Below, piece by piece: positions 6,594 to 10,397 of a stretch of 10,397 bases of DNA. Source of the DNA: an uncultured Clostridia bacterium (GTDB taxonomy: Bacteria; Bacillota; Clostridia; Oscillospirales; Oscillospiraceae); contig CALBGG010000092.1 of assembly GCA_937893605.1 (NCBI GenBank), positions 1 to 10,397 of the forward strand, read 5' to 3'. The position numbers and the translations under genes are program-made. Each line of letters begins with the position of its first letter. The stretch's first letter is position 1. Under the pieces are notes generated by a model. It did no database searches, was not told the DNA's origin, and saw only the letters and a list, made by a program, of their open reading frames with translations.

Positions 6594-6937
6594 TGCATGA
6601 GCTTGGAATTTGCGATGCGCTGCTGAAAATGCTGCGCAATATCGCCGAGGAAGAGAAGCTTGAAAACGTGCAAAGCATCACCGTCGAGGTGGGGACGCTC
6701 TCCGGAGTTGTCCCCCGCTTCCTCACGGATTGCTGGCAGGCGGTAATCGACGGAACTGAGTTTGAAAGCACCGATATGCTTGTCGAGACCGTCGAGGGCA
6801 GGGCGCAGTGCATGGAATGCGGCGAGCAGTTCGTCGCCGATCTCGAGCGCCTCAAATGTCCCAGCTGCGGCGGAAATAAGCTTACCCCCATCTCCGGCAC
6901 AGACCTGACCCTCAAAGAAATTTTAGAGGGTATTTAA
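6593..6937 (+). CDS. hypA: HypA-like hydrogenase nickel metallochaperone
   Basis: HypA delivers nickel to [NiFe]-hydrogenase (and in some species urease) during maturation. This 114-residue protein has the invariant start MHE, whose His2 is a nickel ligand, and a zinc loop with C73-x2-C76 and C89-x2-C92 (CMEC and CPSC), matching the family's length and order. The ATG at 6593 shares its A with the TAA of the preceding gene (TAATG), and no good separate ribosome site is visible, so translation is probably coupled. No hydrogenase structural genes, hypB or other hyp genes are in the window; its partner may be encoded elsewhere, or this copy may serve the upstream Fe-S flavoprotein. The stop codon lies directly at the edge of repeat E3. 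The family call is strong; nickel delivery to hydrogenase is inferred. Confidence 0.9.
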   Translation: MHELGICDALLKMLRNIAEEEKLENVQSITVEVGTLSGVVPRFLTDCWQAVIDGTEFESTDMLVETVEGRAQCMECGEQFVADLERLKCPSCGGNKLTPISGTDLTLKEILEGI

Positions 6938-7044
6938 AGGCGCACTAAGGCCGGGCCGATACGCATATTGCCGGTGTCCGTTATCGGAACATCGGCAGAA
7001 ACCGCGGCGTTTCGCTTCCCGTGGCAGGTCTCCAAGCGCCGCTG

Positions 7045-7086
7045 AAAAAGAGTGCAGATTTTTGATCTGCACTCTTTTTTGCTTTT
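7045..7086. terminator. Bidirectional intrinsic terminator between hypA and the SpoIVB-like gene
   Basis: A perfect 13-bp stem (7047-7059 with 7065-7077, AAAGAGTGCAGAT) has a 5-nt loop. On the plus strand it ends in TTTTTT followed by a second T-run, and on the minus strand in TTTTT. It can therefore end both convergent transcripts. Confidence 0.88.
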
Positions 7087-7097
7087 TTGCTTGAATA

Positions 7098-7143
7098 ACA
7101 TCTAATCCGTCGGCAGCGCCGACACCTTCCCTCGGAGGAGAAG
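7098..7143 (-). repeat. R2 hairpin repeat, inverted and diverged copy inside E3
   Basis: Compared with the reverse complement of R2 at 8487-8532, the order is kept: CATCTAATCC, a 6-bp stem GTCGGC-AGC-GCCGAC (7109-7123), then CACCTTCCC. The stem of the other copy is GCCGCC-ATC-GGCGGC, so base changes on one side are matched on the other. Confidence 0.6.
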
Positions 7144-7259
7144 ACAAGGCTGTCGGCGAAATTTTGCACCAAATCGGCACAATTTCGTGCTGTGCGAAAC
7201 GCTGCGGCTTGCTCCGCTGCTCCGAATCGGTCATCCGCAATGTGCGTGTCGGCCCGGCC

Positions 7260-8240
7260 TTAATGCGCCGCTGAAGACGCCATGCGCAGCATGTCTCCTA
7301 TACTCACACCGTAGCCCGAGGTCGGGTCGTTTACGAAAACGTGCGTGACGGCGCCGACGAGCCTGCCGTTCTGGATTATGGGACTGCCGGACATGCCCTG
7401 AACGATGCCGCCCGTGAGCGCTATGAGCTCGGGGTCTGTGACCGTCAGCATTACGGTTGTGCCTTCGGATGAGGGATACACCTTTTTGATCTCAATGCCG
7501 TACTCGTGCGTTTCGCTCCCCTCGAGCGTGCAGCGGATGGTCGCCGGACCTGTCTCAAATTCGCCGGTCTCCATTGTGACGCCGTCGAAATCGGCCGTTC
7601 CGAAGATGCCGCAGCCGCAGTTTATGCGGATATCCCCGAGAAAGGCCGCGGCGTCGGTCCTGCCGTCAAGCTGTCCCGGAGCGCCGGCCTCGCCCGGAAC
7701 TATGCCGACTATCTCCGCGCCGTAGATGCCGCCGTCGCCGAGCGGCAGCACCTCGCCGTCGTCGCCGCTGATGCTGTGGCCGAGCGCACCGTAAACGCCG
7801 GTAGCGGGGTCGAAAAACGTCAGCGTGCCCACGCCGCTTATGCCGTCGCGCAGCCGGAGCCCGAGCTTCCACGCGCCGTCCGTGTCCTGCGCGGGCGTGA
7901 TGTTCTGCTGCTTCTGTTTTCCGCCGCGCTCAAAGGTCACGGTCGTTTTGCTGCCGTCGAGAGCACTGAGCGCGTCCTTGAAGTCCTGCGCCGTTGCGAT
8001 GTCGCTGCCGCCCAGCCGCGTGATGACGTCGCCCTTTTTAAGCCCCGCGTCCGCTGCCGGACTGCGTTTGCCGTCTGCGGTCTCGACCTCGGAAATCCCC
8101 GCGACGACAACGCCGTCGGTCGTCATGCGTATGCCCACCGCGCCGCCGCCGGGTACGAGCGACTCCGCAAGCGCCGCCGCCGACAGCATAAAGCACAGCA
8201 CCGCCGCCGTTATCGCCGCCATGATTTTTTTGATCGTCAT
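7260..8240 (-). CDS. SpoIVB-like serine protease with PDZ domain (peptidase family S55)
   Basis: SpoIVB is secreted from the forespore into the intermembrane space, where it cuts SpoIVFA to trigger sigma-K processing. This 326-residue protein has an N-terminal membrane anchor or signal (5-26), a PDZ domain at about 35-110 (GLKKGDVITRLGGSDI) and an S55 domain at about 125-320. The catalytic residues are present: H155 in GALGHS, D269 in TVTDPE, and S284 in GMSGSP, with the D-to-S distance of 15 equal to that of B. subtilis SpoIVB (D363, S378). The family signature THVFVNDPTSGYG is at 299-311. It is about 100 residues shorter than B. subtilis SpoIVB (426). The ATG at 8240 follows GGAGGT. No spo0A or recN neighbour is present as is typical of the main spoIVB locus, so this may be a paralogue. 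Its last residues and stop (A-A-H-stop) are encoded by the terminus of E3. Confidence 0.92.
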   Translation of the reverse strand: MTIKKIMAAITAAVLCFMLSAAALAESLVPGGGAVGIRMTTDGVVVAGISEVETADGKRSPAADAGLKKGDVITRLGGSDIATAQDFKDALSALDGSKTTVTFERGGKQKQQNITPAQDTDGAWKLGLRLRDGISGVGTLTFFDPATGVYGALGHSISGDDGEVLPLGDGGIYGAEIVGIVPGEAGAPGQLDGRTDAAAFLGDIRINCGCGIFGTADFDGVTMETGEFETGPATIRCTLEGSETHEYGIEIKKVYPSSEGTTVMLTVTDPELIALTGGIVQGMSGSPIIQNGRLVGAVTHVFVNDPTSGYGVSIGDMLRMASSAAH

Positions 8241-8292
8241 ATCTCACCTCCACACATAAAGCATGCGCCGCCGGGCATAAAATATATAAGCC

Positions 8293-8486
8293 TTTTTTCA
8301 GCAGCGAATTGAGATTTTACCTATACATTTTTTTGCGTCAGCCCGGTGTCGAATTTTCCGACGAAACCGTGAAACTGCCGCTTTCCATTGGCTCCCCTGC
8401 GTAAGGGGAGCTGTCGACGCAGTCGACTGAGGGGTCGCTGTACGCAGTTGTTGTTCTGATTTAGTGCAAAACTTTCGCCTGCACAT
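8293..8486. repeat. E4: left arm of the inverted-repeat element family, right arm missing
   Basis: It begins TTTTTTCAGCAGCGAATTGAG and continues with ACCTATAC, TTGCGTCAGCCCGGTGTCGA and CCGACGAAACCGTGAAACTGCCGCTT, in the same order as the E2 and E5 left arms. The internal motif GTGCAAAACTTTCGCCTGCA (8464-8483) corresponds to 9998-10017 in E5. No inverted partner of the outer end is visible before the M14 gene; repeat R2 stands where the second half should follow, so this copy is truncated or interrupted. It lies between divergent genes and may contribute to their upstream regions. Confidence 0.65.
8389..8438 (+). repeat. R1: short double-hairpin repeat
   Basis: GCTCCCC-TGCGTAA-GGGGAGC is followed by GTCGAC-GCA-GTCGAC and TGAGGGG. 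Repeats of this form (GGGGAGCTGTC ... CGACTGAGGGG) recur in intergenic regions of gut Clostridia; that comparison is from memory, not a search. It sits within E4. Confidence 0.6.
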
Positions 8487-8532
8487 TGCCTTCCCCTTGA
8501 GGGGAAGGTGCCGCCATCGGCGGCGGATGAGG
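8487..8532 (+). repeat. R2: short double-hairpin repeat
   Basis: CCTTCCCC-TTGA-GGGGAAGG (8489-8508) is followed by GCCGCC-ATC-GGCGGC (8510-8524) and GGATGAGG. A diverged inverted copy lies at 7098-7143, and a part resembling the first hairpin occurs at 9951-9975. Similar repeats are, as far as I recall, common between genes in gut Clostridia. The 45 bases from here to the M14 start codon hold its ribosome site but no promoter I trust. Confidence 0.65.
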
Positions 8533-8577
8533 TGTTATTGAAAAATCATTTTCATTTTGTGTATATGGAGGTCATAT

Positions 8578-9855
8578 ATGAAGCTTTTAAAATACGGCGC
8601 TGTCGGGCCGTCGGTCGAGCTTTTGCAGCTGGCGCTGCGCCGTGCGGGAGCGCAGACGCTTGTTATCGACGGCGTTTTCGGCAGCGCAACAAGGGACGCG
8701 CTGCGGATTTTTCAGGCCGATAACGGGCTTGCGGCCGACGGCATCGCAGGTCCTGCGACGCATCGTGCGCTGACGCCTTACTGCACCGGCTTTGCCGAGC
8801 ACCGCATCCACCGAGGTGACACGCTGTTTTCGCTTGCGCGGCAGTATAATGTGCCGCTGTCGGCGATACTGACGGCAAATCCCGGCATCGCGGCCGAAAA
8901 TCTTAACGTCGGCGGCAGTCTTGTAATTCCGCTCCCGTTTGATATTGTGCCCACAAACTTAAGATTTACTTCATCGCTCGTGTCGTTTTGCGTGCGCGGG
9001 ATCGCGGCGCGATATCCGTTTGTCAAAACCGGGCAGCTCGGCAAGTCGGTCATGGGAAAGCCGCTGTGGTATCTCGCGCTCGGCAAGGGCGAAAAGCGCG
9101 TTTTTTATAACGCCGCTCACCATGCCAACGAGTGGATAACCATTCCCGTGCTGCTGAAATTTGCCGAGCAGCTTGCGCGCGCATATGCGGAAAACGGCAA
9201 AATTTTCGGCCGAAGCGCACGGGAGCTTTTCGGCACTGCGACCGTTTACATAGCGCCCTGCGTCGACCCGGACGGCGTTGACCTTGTGACGGGCGAGCTA
9301 ACGGGCGGCGAGTACTACGATGCAGCGGTGCGCATCGCGCAAAGCTACCCCGACGTGCCGTTTCCCTCGGGCTGGAAGGCGAATATCCGCGGCGTAGACC
9401 TCAATTTGCAGTATCCGGCCGGATGGGAGCAGGCGAGGGAGAACAAATTTGCTCTCGGCGTTGTCAGTCCCGCCCCGGCCGATTACGTCGGCCCGTCGCC
9501 GCTGTCCGCGCCGGAAAGCCGCGCGATGTACGATTTTACGCTCGCGCTGTCGCCGAGCCTGACTCTTGCCTACCACACGCAGGGCGAGGTCATCTACTGG
9601 CGCTATCTCGACCTTGAGCCAACCGGCGCGCGCGATATCGCCGACACCTTTGCCGCCGTCTCGGGCTACGCCGTGGAAGATACGCCTTTTGCCTCGGGCT
9701 TTGCCGGGTACAAGGACTGGTTCATCAGCGATTTCGACCGCCCCGGCTACACGATCGAGGCCGGTCTCGGCCGCAACCCCCTGCCTTTGAGCCAATTCGA
9801 CAAAATTTACGCCGACAATTTGGGCATTCTGACCCTTTCTATGGCGCTTTTTTAG
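8578..9855 (+). CDS. M14-family peptidoglycan peptidase with PG-binding and LysM domains (gamma-D-glutamyl-diamino-acid endopeptidase type)
   Basis: Predicted zinc peptidase that cuts the gamma-D-Glu to diaminopimelate bond of peptidoglycan stem peptides, 425 residues. Residues 5-68 are a PG-binding domain (GPSVELLQLALRRAG ... DGVFGSATRDALRIFQ); 75-120 a LysM module (HRIHRGDTLFSLARQYNVP ... LVIPLP); about 130-425 the M14 catalytic domain. Zinc ligands are H182 and E185 (HANE) and H333 (AYHTQGE); E394 (YTIEAG) is the catalytic glutamate; R271 in NIRGVDLN fits the substrate-carboxylate contact. The ATG at 8578 follows GGAGGT at 5 nt and is preferred over an upstream in-frame ATG at 8557. There is no signal peptide, as in the Bacillus sphaericus endopeptidase I type that acts during sporulation. 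It is divergent from the SpoIVB-like gene. The TAG stop (9853-9855) lies in the TTTTTTAGAGGCGC terminus of E5. Fold and chemistry are secure; bond specificity and timing are inferred. Confidence 0.92.
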   Translation: MKLLKYGAVGPSVELLQLALRRAGAQTLVIDGVFGSATRDALRIFQADNGLAADGIAGPATHRALTPYCTGFAEHRIHRGDTLFSLARQYNVPLSAILTANPGIAAENLNVGGSLVIPLPFDIVPTNLRFTSSLVSFCVRGIAARYPFVKTGQLGKSVMGKPLWYLALGKGEKRVFYNAAHHANEWITIPVLLKFAEQLARAYAENGKIFGRSARELFGTATVYIAPCVDPDGVDLVTGELTGGEYYDAAVRIAQSYPDVPFPSGWKANIRGVDLNLQYPAGWEQARENKFALGVVSPAPADYVGPSPLSAPESRAMYDFTLALSPSLTLAYHTQGEVIYWRYLDLEPTGARDIADTFAAVSGYAVEDTPFASGFAGYKDWFISDFDRPGYTIEAGLGRNPLPLSQFDKIYADNLGILTLSMALF

Positions 9856-9944
9856 AGGCGCATTGAGACTGCACCTATACTGTGATTGCGCTTGTCCGGT
9901 GTCGAAGGTGCCGACAAAACCGGTTTTGCATCGCCCTACGGTAG

Positions 9945-9984
9945 TGCACCCTTGCCTTCCCCTCGAAGGGAAAGGCAGGGTGCA
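9945..9984. repeat. Long stable hairpin within E5
   Basis: TGCACCC (9945-9951) pairs with GGGTGCA (9978-9984), and after a single bulge TGCCTT pairs with AAGGCA, closing on CCC/GGG. No T-run follows on the plus strand, so it is not an obvious terminator. Its core CTTCCCCTCGAAGGG resembles the first hairpin of R2. Confidence 0.55.
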
Positions 9985-10086
9985 GTGTTCTATATTGGTG
10001 CAAAATTTTTGTCTGCACCCCTGTAGGGAACTTATCTTGCCTGTTCCGCTTGTTGAACTTTGGTCAGCACTAAAATCCATATCGTA

Positions 10087-10113
10087 GGGGCGGGCATTGC
10101 CCGCCCGTTTTTT
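10087..10113 (+). terminator. Rho-independent terminator, probably of the M14 gene
   Basis: GGGCGGGC (10088-10095) and GCCCGCCC (10099-10106) form an 8-bp GC stem with an ATT loop, then GTTTTTT. It lies about 230 nt after the stop codon, inside E5. The preceding GTAGGGGCGGGCA pattern resembles another widely scattered hairpin repeat, so the terminator may itself be repeat-derived. Confidence 0.75.
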
Positions 10114-10280
10114 GCGGTTTAGTCAGCAGGTGCGATACCGGGCTGCGCAAAATTTGCAGCGTACCCGCGGGATGAAAAACAATATGGTTTGTTCCGCGGT
10201 TTCGATACCGGGTTCACGCAATATACGTATCAATAGGTGCGCTAAAGCGCCTCTAAAAAGTAAACATTCTCTTAAATTCC

Positions 10281-10309
10281 TTGATTGATGAGGGCTCTTG
10301 GGCTATAAT
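10281..10309 (+). promoter_or_regulatory. Strong sigma-A promoter reading out of the window
   Basis: TTGATT (10281-10286), a 17-bp spacer and the perfect -10 TATAAT (10304-10309) predict a start near 10315. It lies just outside the right end of E5. Confidence 0.82.
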
Positions 10310-10318
10310 TACAACGTT

Positions 10319-10338
10319 GTGTCTGTTTCGACAGGCGC
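10319..10338 (+). other. UUCG-capped hairpin at the 5' end of the transcript
   Basis: GTGTCTGT and ACAGGCGC form an 8-bp stem (two G-U pairs) around TTCG, only 3-5 nt after the predicted transcription start. Such a 5' hairpin can stabilise an mRNA. The string TTTCGACAGG also recalls the start of tmRNA, but the rest does not fit. Confidence 0.55.
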
Positions 10339-10377
10339 GGCTCAGGCAAAAACTCAGAAGGGAAAAACAAAAGAAGA

Positions 10378-10397
10378 ATGAAAAAACGTATACTTAG
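10378..10397 (+). CDS. Possible start of a gene cut by the window edge
   Basis: The ATG at 10378 opens M-K-K-R-I-L, the kind of basic start often seen in secreted or membrane proteins. It sits about 63 nt downstream of the predicted transcript start, after an A-rich leader. The ribosome site is weak: AGAAGGG lies too far upstream and AAGAAG too close. The product cannot be named from six codons. Confidence 0.3.

Larger units (their letters stand above)
6936..7271. repeat. E3: complete ~335-bp inverted-repeat element between convergent genes
   Basis: The left arm 6939-6959 and right arm 7249-7269 are inverted copies with 20 of 21 positions matching (GGCGCA-C/T-TAAGG then CCGGGCCGA). Similarity continues inward (ACGCATATTG against ACGCACATTG). 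The interior holds the bidirectional terminator at 7045-7086, an inverted copy of repeat R2 at 7098-7143, and TGTCGGCGAAATTTTGCAC (7151-7169), the reverse complement of a motif shared with E4 and E5. The left terminus abuts the hypA stop; the right terminus contains the stop of the SpoIVB-like gene. Confidence 0.82.
9848..10260. repeat. E5: complete ~412-bp inverted-repeat element
   Basis: Both ends carry TTTTTAGAGGCGC (9849-9861, and inverted at 10247-10259). Further in, GCACCTAT is shared by both arms, and the left TTGTCCGGTGTCGAAGGTGCCG corresponds, on the minus strand, to a CCCGGTATCGAAACCGCGG series in the right arm. The right arm shares AAACCATA-TGTTTTTC with the right arm of E2. The interior has the hairpin at 9945-9984, the motif GTGCAAAATTTTTGTCTGCA (9998-10017), and the terminator at 10087-10113. 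No protein gene is evident within it. The left terminus supplies the stop codon of the M14 gene. Confidence 0.8.

Noticed and set aside
7506..8312. A 268-codon plus-strand frame over the SpoIVB-like gene
   Set aside because: It is antisense to a gene with intact catalytic motifs, and its composition is that of a reverse-frame artefact.
8538..8565. TTGAAA / TGTATA as promoter of the M14 gene
   Set aside because: With a 16-bp spacer the start would fall at or after the ribosome site, leaving none in the transcript.
10315..10397. 5' end of tmRNA (ssrA), suggested by TTTCGACAGG
   Set aside because: The G-rich acceptor start and the GG before TTTCGAC are missing, the bases fold into a local UUCG hairpin instead, and the following sequence does not match a tmRNA 5' domain. 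The 3' half is out of view, so this is not fully excluded.
1..10397. CRISPR array
   Set aside because: The repeats found are few, long, inverted and unevenly spaced, with no regular direct repeats or cas genes.

Overview
The window looks like a chromosomal segment of a GC-rich, endospore-forming member of the Clostridia. The Oscillospiraceae/Ruminococcaceae group is the best guess. The signs are strong AGGAGG ribosome sites, a Firmicutes-type rpsF-ssb-rpsR operon, a SpoIVB-family (S55) protease, an M14 cell-wall peptidase of the gamma-D-glutamyl-diamino-acid type, and short hairpin repeats of the kind scattered through genomes of gut Clostridia. This placement is inference; there is no rRNA here to confirm it.

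Layout. 70-1812 (minus): a Na/Pi cotransporter with a C-terminal PhoU-like domain. 1813-2475: intergenic, with a 214-bp inverted-repeat element and two minus-strand terminators. 2476-3494 (minus): rpsF-ssb-rpsR, encoding ribosomal proteins S6 and S18 and single-strand DNA-binding protein. 3495-3911: two divergent sigma-A-type promoters, one for rpsF and one for the next gene, which has a ~225-nt leader containing a perfect 11-bp inverted repeat. 3912-6937 (plus): a two-gene operon of an 893-residue multi-cluster Fe-S/flavin NAD(P)H oxidoreductase and a HypA-like metallochaperone, coupled by a TAATG overlap. 6938-7259: an inverted-repeat element with a bidirectional terminator between convergent genes. 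7260-8240 (minus): the SpoIVB-like PDZ/S55 protease. 8241-8577: repeats between divergent genes. 8578-9855 (plus): peptidoglycan-binding + LysM + M14 peptidase. 9848-10260: another inverted-repeat element. 10281-10397: a strong promoter, a UUCG-capped hairpin and probably the first codons of a further gene.

The most unusual thing here is a family of MITE-like elements, present in five full or partial copies (E1-E5). Their ends follow the pattern TTTTTAGAGGCGCATTGAG and their arms carry CCGGTRTCGA-type motifs. At the 3' ends of four protein genes (Na/Pi transporter, hypA, SpoIVB-like, M14) the stop codon lies inside or directly against an element terminus. E4 carries two further hairpin repeats (R1, R2) and E3 an inverted, diverged R2. 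No transposase is present in the window, so the elements would be non-autonomous.

How the genes work together: the ribosomal/ssb operon is housekeeping. The oxidoreductase and HypA form a plausible redox/metal-maturation unit whose substrate cannot be read from sequence. The SpoIVB-like protease and the M14 peptidase, divergent from one another, both fit sporulation or cell-envelope remodelling. I see no phage, CRISPR or tRNA/rRNA genes.
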